Of a stretch of DNA of 47,160 nucleotides, positions 35,747 to 46,507 are shown in pieces. Position 1 is the stretch's first letter. Each line of letters starts with the position of its first letter. The notes below the pieces were generated by a model, which had not been told where the DNA came from, ran no database searches, and saw only the letters and a program-made list of their open reading frames with translations. This DNA is from Porphyra umbilicalis (lineage: Eukaryota; Rhodophyta; Bangiophyceae; Bangiales; Bangiaceae): contig KV919213.1 of assembly GCA_002049455.2 (NCBI GenBank), positions 1-47,160 of the forward strand, given 5' to 3'. A program made the position numbers and the translations under genes.

Positions 35747-36448
35747 GTGCGGCGGCGGTGGGCGGCGGCCTGTAGTGGGGGACCCGGTTCAGACGTTGCG
35801 CGTCTGTCGGACCGCGCGTGAGTGCGACGTGCTGCGCTGTTTTTGTTTGTTTTTTTGTGTTGGCCGGTAGCCACGCGTGGTACCTATTGTCGCCGCACGC
35901 TGTCGTACGCGCTGGTCGTGAGGGTAGGTAGGCTGCCGCGTGTCGAACCGTGGCGACTGGTGTTTGAACGACGGCGCGTTGCGCGCCGCGTTCTTTTCTC
36001 TGTGTTGGGCTTGAGGGCGCGCAAGGCATGCATCGCGCGGGCGCGTGGGCGGGGGGGCACACGGCCGCAGCGGGCGGGCGCGCGTGTTGGCGCGCCCACG
36101 TCGAGAGGTAGCATGGGCTCTCCATGATGTAAACGCGCGCAGCGCGCTGCGCGTGGTGGACGGCACGTCCCACAGTGTCGCCTGTGACCGTCTGGATCGT
36201 GTCGACTGACGTGATTCGCAGCGAGCGACGCGCGCGACGCGCGGCAACACGGCCACCCCGCCGCGCACGAATTTCATCGCCGACTCGCGCGGCCACCCAC
36301 CCACCCACGCCGCGTTCATCGCACACCCGCGTGCGCCGGCACAGACCTGCCGGCCACACCGCCCTGCGCAAACACGTCGGCGGGCTTTGGCATCCGCCTG
36401 GTCCTACTCCGCACCCCTCCTCCCCACCCGCCCCCCCCCCCACCGCTA
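35747..36448. other. Convergent 3' region
   Basis: About 700 bp between the small Cys/Met-rich gene and the 3' end of the hydrolase gene. It contains a T-rich stretch near 35840-35860 and CG-rich alternating sequence around 36130-36150. No gene recognised. Confidence 0.5.
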
Positions 36449-39400
36449 CTAGGCCCGCCGCCGCCGGAACAAGCTCCGGAGGAACCCCCCCCCCGTCCCC
36501 GCCGGCGGTACGGCCGGCTCGGCCTTCCCCCCCCCCCCCGCTTCTTCCCCCCCCCCCCCCCCGCGGCGGGCGGGCGCCGCGGCCGCCCTTGTGCGGCCGC
36601 CCCGTCGCCGACCCCGTGCTCGTGCGGGGCCCCCCCCCCCCCCCCACCCCCCCCCCGGGGAAAAGGGCGCCACCGCCCGCCGCAGCGCGCGCATCGACCC
36701 GCCGTCGGCCGTCGGGTCGGTGCGGTGCGAGTCGGCGGCCGCCCCGGCCGCCCCATGCCCCACCACCCCGTGCCGCGTCGCCTGCCGCGGCGGCGTCACC
36801 GACTGGCGACTCCGCGGGTGCGACGACGGCGGCAGCGTCGGCGGCGGCGGCAGGCCGTCGGCGTCGCCACCGCCACCGCCGCCCCCGCCGGCGGGGGCGG
36901 GGGCGGCGGCGGGGGGGTGCCCCGCGACGGCGCGCGGCCGCCGGTGCCGCGTCTCGGTGGCGGTCGCGGACCGGGGGGGCGGCGGGCGGCGGCCGCCGCC
37001 GCCGTCGGCGGCAGACGCCGCCCAGGGCGGGCGCTCCCGCGACCGCCCGCTGCCCCCACTGTCGGTGCGGGGCGACGGCGCGGCGGCGGGCGCCGGTCGT
37101 GCCCCCGCCGACGCGGGCGGCCCAATGAGCTCATTGCCCGAGCCGGTGCGCCAGCCGGCGAGCGGGCCCGCCCACGGCGACGAGGCGGTGGTGGCCGACA
37201 CGGAGACGGGCCGCGCGCGCCGCCGCGGCGGGGGCGCCGGGGCAGCCGCCGCCGCCCCACCGCTCGACTCGGTGCTCCCCGACACTGCGTCGCCGTCGAC
37301 GCCGGCGGGGGCGCCCGCGGGCGTGACGGGCAGGCGCTCGACGAGGCCGCCCTCCCCGCGCCGCAAGGCGGTGGCGGCGGGCGCGCCCGTCGGCGCGGGC
37401 GGCGCGGGGTGCCCGCCCCCCGCCAGTCCCGCCGCCGGCGCCGCCTCCCGCTCGGGCGCGTGCGTGACGAGCGAGTCGGTCGGCTGCATGCCGCCGGTCG
37501 GGACGGCCGCCCAGGTGGCAGCCCCCGCCGGCCGCGGCGGCGGTGGCGTCGACCCGCCGCTGCCGCTTCCGCCGCCGCCGCGGGCGGCCGTGCCGCCGAC
37601 GCGCGACCGGCGGGCGCCGGCGCGGACGGCCGGGGGGCGCCCCCCCCCCCCCCCCCCCGGCCGTCGCCCCCCCCCGGCCGGCGGAGGTCCCCCCCCTCGC
37701 CACGCGCCGCCCGCCGCGGCGGGGAGCGGGAGCGGGAGACGCGGCGGCCACCCGCCGCCGCCGCGTCGCGCGTCGGCCGCCGCCCCCCCCCAAGCGTCCA
37801 CGAGTGGGAGCGGCGGGGCCGCTCGCCGCCCGCCGCCATGGGCTCCTCGTCGGCCCACCGGTCGGCGGCGGCGGCGGCGGCGGCGGTCGCCGCAGCCGCC
37901 GCCGCCGCGGCGGCGGGCACCCGGTCAACGGCAATGGACGTGCGCGACGCGGGCGGCCGCGCGGGCGGGGCCGGGCGCACCCCCCCGCGCGTGGCGCCGT
38001 GGCTTGCCGTTTGGGGGGCCCCGGTATCCCCCCGGCGGCGGTCGCCGCCCGCGGCGTCGTCGGGCGGTTGTTGATGCCCGGCACAATGACAAAGTCGCAG
38101 CCCGCCGTTGGGGAGGTTGACGCGGCCACCACCGCCGGCGGCGGCGCCACGCCGTCGGCGCCGCCGAGCACCTGCGCCGCGAGCGTGGCGGCCATCAAGT
38201 AGGAGGTCGTGCCAGAGAGGTAGGAGGAGGACGCGACGGAAAAGTTGCGGTCCGACGCGCTGAGGAGGCCCGCGACGGACAGGGGGGGGGCGCCCGCCCC
38301 CGCGCCCGTGCCTGCCCCCGACTCGGGGGAGTGCCCGCTGGACGAGACGCGGGTGAGGGGGGCGGGCGGGTGCCCCCCGCCGTGCGTGTGCGTGACGCCC
38401 GTGTGGGGCGGCGGCGACGGCCCGCCGGCGGCGGCGGTCGGCGGCGCCCCGGGGGCGGCGACAAAGGCCGGGCCGGCGCACAGGCTCGGATCCCGCGCCT
38501 CGTGCACGGCCGTCACGGCGGCGGCGGCGGCGCTCGCCGGTGGGACTGGCGGGGGGCGGCCGCCGCCACTGGCGGGGGCGTTGCTGCCGCCGCCCCCGCA
38601 ACCGGGGCCGCCGCCGTCGCTGCCGGGGCCCCCGCTGCCGCAGCCGCCGGGGCGGCCGCCGGCACCGCCGCCCGCCGCCCGCCGGCGCCCGCCCGCAGGG
38701 GGTCCCCCCCCGGCCCCAACCCCCCCCCCCCCCCCCACACTCGCGCTGCGCACGACGGTGGGGGCTTGGCGGCCGGCGCCCGCCGGCGCACCCCCCCCCC
38801 CCTCCCGCCGCACCGCTGGCACGGGGGGCGGCGGGCCGTCGGCGCGCGCGGGCGGCGCCGGCGCCCCGTCGTCGGCGGGCGGGCGGCTGTGCCGCCGGCG
38901 GCGCGCCGGCGGTGCCGGCTCGCCATCGGCGGCGGGCGGGCGGCTGTGCCGCCGGCGGGGCGACGGCGGCGGCGGCGCCGCCGCCGCGGCCGAAGCCGAC
39001 GCGGCCGCGGCGGGCGCGTCGGCCGCCACCGACGGCGCCGTCGGGGCCGCGGCGCGGCGGGCGGTGGTGGGGGTGGTCGTCGGGCCCCTCCCCCCCCCCC
39101 CCCGCCCCCCCCCCGCGCCCTCAATCGGCAGCGGCCGGTTGCGGGGTGGGGCCACCGCCGCCGCCGCCGCCGCGGCGGCGGCGACGGCGTCGGCGACCCC
39201 CCCCCCCCCCCACTGGGGGCTTTGGGGCGCCCCTTCCCCCCCCCCCCCCCGCCCCCCGCAGCAGCAGCCGCAGCGCCGCGACGCCCTCCGAGGCGGGCTC
39301 CCCCCCCCGCCCCGCCCCTCCTCGGCGGCGCGGCGGCGGCTGCGCGCGGAGAAGGTGCGGGTGCCGAGGTCGCGGAGGCCCCCAAAGCCGACGCTGACGC

Positions 39401-39845
39401 CGAGGGGGACCCCTTGGCGAAAGGCGGGGGGGGGGGGGGCGCCGCCGCCGCGCCGCCGTCGGTCGACCGCGCGGCGCCGCCGCTCGCGTCCGAGGCGCCG
39501 CTCAGGCGCGGTTCGGCGGTAGGGAGAAAGGCGCCGCCGCCGCCGCCGCCGCTGCCGCCGCCGCCGCCGCCAGTGCCGCCGCTGACGACGCTGATGGCGC
39601 TGCTGCCGCTGCCGCCGCCGCCACGGACGCCCATGCCGCCGCCCCGCCGGCTGAGGCGCTTGTGGGGCGCCGCCAAAGTCGGCGGGGCGGCCGCGTCGGC
39701 CGCCGCGGCGGGCGGCGACGCTGCCGCCGCGGCTGCTGCTGCTGCCGCCGCCGCCTTGGCCGCCCGCCGGCTGTGCCGCCGCGCGGCGCGCTCAGACGGC
39801 GTCCGCACCATGCGCGGGGCGGGGGGCTTGCCGCCGCCCCTCCCC

Positions 39846-39882
<37 letters not shown>

Positions 39883-40845
39883 GGCCACCGACGACGTTTT
39901 GCGCGTCGGGGCGGGCGGCGGGCCCGCGCCGTCGTCGCCCCCGCCGCCCGGCGGGAGGGCCAAGTTGGACTCAAAGTGCGTCAGCGCGTCGGCGAGGGTG
40001 GTAAACTCCCGCGCAACGACCGACGTGCGGCTGCGCGGCAGCCGCTCGGGGTGGGCCGCCGCGGGCGGCGGGTGGGGGGCGGCGGCGTCGCCACCACCGC
40101 CCCCCCGCCCGCCGGCTTCATAACAAAGGTGCTCCCCGCGAGCGCCGCCGACGACCAGCCGCGCTCCTCGCCGGCGCTGCGGACGACCGCCGAGAAGAAG
40201 CCGTCGGCGGCGGCCCCCCCGGCCCCCCCCCGCCGTCCGCCCCCCCACCCCCCCCGGCGGCGGCTGCCCATACACCGCCGACACGGCGGCGGGGAGGCGC
40301 GGCGGCGCCGCCGCCCCGTCGACGGCCGGCGTAAACGTCGGGGCGGTGACGCGGCGCAAAAAGTCGTGGAGCTTGGCAAAGATCACCTCCCGCGACTCCT
40401 TCTCAATGCTGTTGTGGTCCCCGCCCGAGATGATAAAGGGCGCGTCGGCGAGCCGCGCCGCCGACGCGAGCAGCCGCCCGTGGCCGACGGGCACGACCGA
40501 ATCATCGTCGCCGTGGATGACGAGGACCGGGCACGGGACGGAGCGGATCATGGCCGCATTGTCAAAGGCGTCGACGCCGGGGATGGTAAAGGTGGCGGTC
40601 TTGGTCGCGACGCGGAGGCACGAGGCGAGGGGGGACACGAGGACGAGGCCCCGACGCTGCCGCCCGTGGCCGTGGCGGCGAGGCGGGTGGCGACGGCCGA
40701 GCCGAGGGAGCGCCCATAGACAATGATGCGGTGGGGGGGGACCCCGCACCCGCGCGTGAGGTAGTCATGGGCGGCCATGACGTCCGAGTAGAGGAGCTTT
40801 TCCGACGGCTTGAGGCGGCCGCCGCTCGAGGGGGGGCCGTCCAGA

Positions 40846-40892
<47 letters not shown>

Positions 40893-41538
40893 GCCGCCAC
40901 CGCCGCGCCGCCGCCGCCGCCACCTCCGCCGCCGCCACCACGCCCACCGCCGGTGCCCCCCCCCGGTGCCGCTTGGAGCGCGTCGACAGCCGCCCGTCGG
41001 CGGTCAGGCGGGGTTCCCCCCCCCCCCCCCCCCCCCCCACCGGCACGCCCGCCGCCTCGTAATCCCCCACCGTCGCCCGGCGCGACAGCCCAAACCCCGA
41101 GTAGTCAAACACGAGGCAATCCACGTGGAGCGAGTCGGACAGCTCCGCCGCGTACTGCGCCGCAATGCCGAGGTCCTCGGCGTTGGCGTGACACATGAGC
41201 ATCGTGTAGGCGGCGGCTTTGGTGGCCGCCGCCGCGTGCGCCGGCGCCCCCGGCGCCGACCCCGCGGCCGCGGGCGGCCGGTCGCCCGCCGAGGCGGCGG
41301 CGGCGGCGGTGGCGGCGGCGCCCGCCGCGCCCGCCCCGCGCCCGCGGTAGCGCAGGTGCACGGCGGGGAGGAGGGAGCCGTCGGCGGTCGGGCCGAGCCA
41401 CACAAGCGGCTCCGTCGCCGCGTACGCGGTCGGCACGTTGGTCGACGCGGGGCGGATAAAGAGGAGCTCCCCGTCGGCGCCGTCATAGGTGGGGGGGGAG
41501 GGGGGGTGGTACACGTAGCGGGAGTAGGCAGAGCCCAT
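36449..41538 (-). CDS. ABHD17-type alpha/beta hydrolase with a very long low-complexity C-terminal region, frame-broken
   Basis: ABHD17 enzymes are serine hydrolases that remove palmitate from membrane-attached proteins. The start ATG at 41538 gives MGSAYSRYVYHPPSPPTYDG; Gly2/Ser6 fit an N-myristoylation signal. Then come LMCHANAEDLGIAAQYAAEL, CLVFDYSGFGLSRR, SEKLLYSDVMAAHDYL, the nucleophile in IIVYGRSLGSAVATRLA, LVLVSPLASCLRVATKTATF, the Asp region VLVIHGDDDSVVPVGHG and the His in GGDHNSIEKESRE (near 40410). The core spans about 40340-41538 with frame changes at a C23 run (41016-41038) and near 40660. Below 40340 the minus strand stays protein-like in pieces (EFTTLADALTHFESNLALPP; three RRHSR motifs; SASDRNFSVASSSYLSGTTS; TDSLVTHAPEREAAPAAG; end GGFLRSLFRRRRA, stop at 36449), but moves between frames at long C/G runs. 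I interpret one gene of about 1,690 codons; a separate second gene below about 39800 is possible. The hydrolase core is firm, the tail is inference. Confidence 0.6.
38876..38965 (-). repeat. 57-bp tandem repeat encoding RRHSR phosphosite-like units
   Basis: A core word encoding RRHSR-P-P-A occurs at 38884 and again at 38941, 57 bases (19 codons) apart. A third RRHSR-encoding copy lies near 39766-39785 in a different apparent frame. All are in the tail of the hydrolase gene. R-R-x-S is a basophilic kinase consensus. Confidence 0.6.
41016..41038. repeat. C23 homopolymer inside the hydrolase gene
   Basis: Twenty-three consecutive C residues on the plus strand (poly-Gly on the coding strand). 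The coding frame changes across it, so its true length is probably not as assembled. Confidence 0.8.
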
Positions 41539-43050
41539 GTTGGGGGGGGAAGGGGGGGGGGGGGGGGGGGGGGCGGGCACCGCCAGATGGCGGTGGGGTG
41601 GGGGGAGGCTCGCCACAAGGAGCGCAGGCGCCGCCGCCGCCGCCGACGGTTGGGACGGGGGGGGGGCGGACGGACACGGGGGGGCGGGCCAGTGGCGGCG
41701 GGACTGGTGCGCACCGACGCGGCGGCGGCGGGGTCGACGCCCCCGCCCGCGGCGCGGCGGCGACGACGGACGCGGGACGCGACGCACACTGTTGGCGAGC
41801 GACGGCGGCCGGCGGGTGCGCGCCGTTGACGACGCGGCGGGCGCCGCACAATCGTCAGCCGACGGCGGCAGGCCGGGGCCGCCCGCGTCCTCACGCGCCC
41901 GTCGATCCCCCACCCCCCACCGCGCCCCCCCCTCAATCGGGTGGGTGGGACACGCCGCACCCCCGCCGCCGTGGTCGGCCGCCCACACCCACACGCCCAC
42001 GGGCGACCACCCGTCGGCGACCCGCACGACGGCCGCGCGGCGCGCCGCCGACGGTCCCCGCGTGCGGCGGCCGCGCGTCGCGCACCCCCACCGCCCCCCC
42101 CCCCCCCCACCAAACTCGACCGGTGGGCCCCGCACCCGCGTCCTCCGCTCCCCCCCGCGCGACGTCGTCTGCACGCGCGAACCCCCTGAGCTGCTCCCCC
42201 CCCTGACGCCCCCCAGCGATGTGGTGACGCGCGGCAGCCGCGCGGCGGCCGACACCGCCTTGGCGGCGGTCGGTCTGCGGCGCCGCCGCACGACGCGCCG
42301 CCTCACAGATGAAAGGGACCCAACGGCGGTGGCTGGTCGGCCGCTGGCAGTGGCGGCGGCAGACGCAGACGTGATCGCGCGCGCCGACGGGCGGGGGTGC
42401 GTTTGGGCAAACGCGGCGCCCCGCGCGGCCGCCGTCGCCGTCGTCGAGCGGGGGGGCGCGTCCCGCTCGGGGGCGGCTGCTGGTAGCGGCCACGTAACTG
42501 CCGCCCATGGCGGTTGCGTAGTGTGTGGGGAGCACCCTGCGGCGCGCTGTGTGGCGCGACACTGGGGATCTGACGCGCTGGGCAGACGGGGGACCGGCCG
42601 GGGTCTCACTCGGCGCGGGGCCCTGTGGTGGCAAAGGAAAATCTCGATGTACTGTCAAGAGGTCGTGCCATAGGCGTGGATTGTATGCAAGCTGGAAGTG
42701 CACGTAAGCATTGCTGCGCGCAAGAGGACTTGCGCATGTCCGGTGGACATCCGTTGGACTTGGATGAGCGGTCGCATCCGCGTCGTGCCGCTGAGCAGTG
42801 GGCCCGTAACCGTCGTTAAAAGCACGTATCTTTTCGCGAATTTTTGGGGTGAAGAGGATTGCAACCGCCCTTTGGCTCTGTCAAGCATGATTTTTCCGGC
42901 AAGAGCGCCACAAGCGTCTGCTCGCCGGCGCACAGTCCATCCCCGACCTTGTCAAATCCGCGAAAGGCCCAGGTGGGCCTTTAACGACTCGACCGACGAT
43001 CGCCCTCAGAGAGGCGATCAAGGCACATTCTCACGTCGTGCAAGGCTCTA
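41539..43050. other. Region upstream of the hydrolase gene
   Basis: About 41540-42610 is GC-rich with long chance frames on both strands and a G20 run close to the hydrolase start; it probably contains the promoter. From about 42640 the composition becomes much less GC-rich and stays so to about 43650. No gene recognised in either part. Confidence 0.5.
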
Positions 43051-43202
43051 CAGCCGTTCTCCCAAAAATCCCGCACTCCAACTGTTGCAAAATAGTTCCA
43101 AATCGACCTTCGCGGGGTCGTAGAGGCCTTCGCGGGGTCGTAGAGGCCGATTTGAAACTCTTTTGCAACTATTGGAGTGCGGGATTTTTGGGAGAACGGC
43201 TG
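43051..43202. mobile_element. Hairpin MITE with TA target duplication (152 bp)
   Basis: The element starts CAGCCGTTCTCCCAAAAATC and ends with the inverse; the first 31 bases match perfectly and the arms (43051-43109, 43144-43202) continue with about five mismatches. TA flanks both ends (43049-43050 and 43203-43204). The CAG start plus TA duplication fits the Tc1/mariner superfamily. The loop consists of two exact copies of a 20-bp unit (43107-43126, 43127-43146). A transcript across it would fold into a long hairpin. Confidence 0.9.
43107..43146. repeat. Exact 20-bp tandem duplication in the MITE loop
   Basis: The unit CCTTCGCGGGGTCGTAGAGG is present twice without interruption or mismatch, which suggests a recent duplication at the hairpin tip. 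Confidence 0.9.
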
Positions 43203-43204
43203 TA

Positions 43205-44145
43205 AGCACTATTTCAGAGACCAACCTCCATTGATTGCATCAGGAGGGCAGCTTCTGGTCACGATTGTTGATAAAGTAGCCTTCAAACTGGCTGTGGCAA
43301 TAGTGCTGGCAGATGCAATTCATGCCGTAGGGGTGGGATTGACTGTACAGACGTCTCCGCTCGTAAGCACAGTCTAGACACAGCATGAGCCCTATGCACT
43401 GCTTTCTCCTCATGGGAGAGTGGTGCGGAGATCCCTTCATGGCTCTACAAGCAGACGCCTACATTTTTGTGCGAGGTGAGGCCATGTTTTTGTTCTCACA
43501 AACAGAAACAGGCAAGGATCTCGCATCAGAGGCTCCGCGAGCCTGAACAGGGCGATCGCTTTTCTCGCACGGGAATTTTGTGTCTTTAAACAGAAAAACG
43601 GCTTTCCAAGTGGCTCAAAACAGGAAAAAACATACGCGCTTTGGACGATGGCTATCGGCCCGCTGCGCTGATTGACCAAATGACAGCGGCCTCGGTGACG
43701 CACGGCTACAGGGATCCAACGGCCGCGGCGGCAAAGCCGGCAGCAGGCAAGCGATGGGCATCCGCGGGGCGCGCCACGGGTGTCGGCGCTCGCGTCTGCC
43801 TCCTCCCCGCCTCTCGCAGGCGGGCGGCGTGGACCCGCGCGGTGTCGTCGCGCCTCGCACGACCGCAGGGGCGTTAGTCCATGAGCAGGGGGGCGGCAGC
43901 GGTCCGCCCACTTTACACACACGCGCGTGGGTGCAGGGGATGGGGGCGACGGTTCCGCGCCACCGCCCGTCGCGGTCGCTGCATCCCCCGCGCCGCCCAC
44001 CCAGCCATCGCAGAGACGCACAGGCCGAGCGGCTCGCGCCCCTCTCCCCTCCCCTCCCCCCCTCCCGCACGCGCCGCCGGTACCCACGTCAGCCGCCGAT
44101 CCACGTCCACCCCCGCCGTCAGGCCAGACGGCCGCCCGGCGAGGC
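43205..44145. other. AT-richer segment and 3' flank of the zinc-finger gene
   Basis: To about 43650 this is of markedly lower GC content than the window average, with short frames on the minus strand (43240-43440, Cys/His-containing but without a defined motif). After 43700 it becomes GC-rich again. I see no gene I can support. Confidence 0.45.
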
Positions 44146-46507
44146 TCACGACGGCGGCGGGTCATTGCGGGGCGGATGCCTCCGCGCGTGGCGCTCGAGC
44201 CCGTCCCGAAACGCAAACCGGGCGCCGCACGTCGGGCACCCAAACCGGCGCTCCCGCTCGTGGACGGCGCGCACGTGCTTGTTTCTGCGCGTTGGGGAGG
44301 GGGGAAAAGCAGCGGCCGTCCCAACCAGCACAAGCAAAACAAAAACAAAGCAAAGGCGAGGGCAGGGCGCCGCACCACTGGGCGTCCAACCCCAAGCGCC
44401 CACACGCACGGTGCAGTTAGCAAGCCGCCCACACGCCGCTTCCACCCGCAAAAGGGCGCGTCGGGTGGGCACGCCCCGGGGCGACTGCCGATGGGTGTCA
44501 CGGCCGCTCGCCAACGTCCCCTCGTTCCGACACGAGTCGGCGCACGGGGCGCCGACCGACGGCGACCGCACTCCGTGGCGCGCGCGCCAACGCACCGGTT
44601 GCCCGATTCTCCAAAACAACTCGCACATATCGGGCACGCGTGCGGGCGCGCGCCGTCGTGGACGGTCCGCTCGTGTTTTCTGCAGACGCGCGGGGTAGGA
44701 GAGGGGGTGTCACACACGTGGCGGGCGCACCAGCACGGCCACTCGAAATGGGAAAAAGTGGGGTGACAGTGAGCGAGCGAGTGGTCGTCAGCATCGTTCC
44801 GGCGTCGCGCGGCGTCGCACCAAAAAAAAAAAAAAAAAACCAGCCGCTCTGTCAACGCTCCGCGCCCGCCTCGCGCCACCGACCGCCGGCGGTGGCGGCG
44901 GGGCGGTCGAACGGGTGCTGTGAACGCCGCCAACCACTGGTCACGCGTCACAGACGATACGGCGCCAACAAAACTCCGCCACGCACCTGCAATCTGTGAC
45001 GCACCAAGGCGGCACGGTGTGATGGCCCCCCCAGGGTGCGGTGCCGTGCCAACGGGGATGGGTCAGCGCCCGAGACAACGGAGGAGGCACAGTGGAAGCG
45101 GGCGGGTTTGCGAGCGGTCAGAGGCAAGTCAGAAACGGTCGCCCGTGGCGGCGGCACAAATGGCGGGGGCAGCCGAGTTGGAGCGCTGACCGTAGACAGC
45201 GCCCGCCCCCGCGGGCAGTGGACGCCCACGTGGCGGCCAACCGTGAAGCTCGCCCGGCCGTCTCTGCGGCACTGCGCTTGGCTCCGTGGGCGAATGCCCG
45301 CGACAACAGCCGAGGTAATCGAGCATCAACCTTGGAGGCGAGCCCGCTTCGCCTCGAGCGGTTTTCCCTCCGACACACCTACGCCCTCTGGGCGGTGGCG
45401 CAGCACGGGCTGCCATCAAGACGTGCGCGGAGAGATCCCCCCCCCTCCCCACTGGGCGCACGGCAACCTACCTGACCGGTTGCCAAAGGTTGCACCGCAC
45501 CCCCGACTACATCGCGTGCGGGCCTTGACCACCCCTCCGTCGCGCGGCGTCCCGCGGGTGGTGGTTGTTGTTGACGCCACCGGCCAACGGCGCCTCGGTG
45601 GGGGCACCCCGTCGGGAACCGTGCCGGCGGGCACCGTCGGCGGCTCCGCGGCGGTGGGGGCCGACCCCAAGCTACGGAGCGGTCGGGCAACGTCGATCGC
45701 CAATGGGGGCATCAACAAGAGCGGCGGCTCTGGTAGCCGCCGCCGCCGCCACCGCTCCCTAACGACGCCGCTCGCCGCCGCAGACGACGCCGTGACGGGG
45801 CTGCTGGCGGCGGCGGCACCCCCCCATCCCCAGGGCGCACCCGCCCACCCCCGTGGCGGCTTTGTCGGCGTTGCCGTCGCCGCCGTGGATGCGCTAGCGA
45901 CGGATGGTACGCGGGGCGGGCTCGACGACGCGTCGACGACGGCCGCGGGAGGCGGCGGCGGCCACGCACGCGCTTCCAGAGCGGCACGCTGCGTGCGGCT
46001 GACGGGGGCGGTGCCGCCGCCGCTGCTTTTGTCCCGAGCCGGCGGCGTACACGGCGCAGGCGGCGTGGTCCGCGAAGCCGCGGGCAGACGCAGGTCGCCG
46101 ACACCACCTGACGGCGGCGGCGGCGGCGGCGTGGGTAGAGGCGGCCGCTGGGACAATGGCGGCGGCAGCTGCGTCAGCGGCGGCGGCGACGCCGACAATG
46201 GCGGCGGCGGCGGCGGTGGCGTCGATGGCGTCAGCACCGGTGGCAGCGTCAGCACCGGCAGCCGCGTACATGGAAGCGGCACCAAGCGCCGCGGACCGAC
46301 GGTCGACGGCGCCACGTGCGCGCCGCCTGCGTCGGCAACCCCCCCCGCTGCGGATCGACGCGCCCGCGCATCGTGCCGGGCCGTCGACGGGTCCGACGAC
46401 GCTGCAGCGTCCAGCCGTCGCTGCCGCGGCTCGCCGGCACCCCCTCGGGCGGCCAGCGGCAGCGGGTGGCAGAGAAAATCCAGCGTCAAGCGGTGGTCGT
46501 GCGCCAT
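44146..46507 (-). CDS. C2H2 zinc-finger protein with introns inside the fingers, three exons
   Basis: Predicted nuclear DNA- or RNA-binding protein. Exon 1 is 45462-46507, starting MAHDHRLTLDFLCHPLPLA; its roughly 330 residues are Pro/Ser/Ala-rich and end in the first half of finger 1 (CSRGCGATFGNRSGRL). Exon 2 is 44596-44679 (exactly 84 nt), KHERTVHDGARPHACPICAS then CFGESGN. Exon 3 is 44146-44284, NKHVRAVHERERRFGCPTCG then ARFAFRDGLERHARRH and the stop TGA. Both introns (44680-45461 and 44285-44595) are phase 2, start GTGCG and end CTGCAG or GCGCAG after pyrimidine-rich stretches, and fall at the same place in the finger. The joined frame is open for 422 aa and restores Cys2His2 units with H-x4-H or H-x3-H. 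Finger 1 spacing is one residue longer than usual, so its exact donor could be slightly different. The N-terminal exon is less certain than the finger exons. Confidence 0.75.

Noticed and set aside
41537..42673. 378-codon plus-strand ORF upstream of the hydrolase
   Set aside because: Gly/Arg-rich chance frame containing homopolymers; no domain, and equally long frames exist on the other strand.
43437..44951. 504-codon minus-strand ORF as the zinc-finger protein
   Set aside because: It contains only one finger half in frame and runs through both introns and the AT-rich 3' flank; the spliced model restores three fingers.
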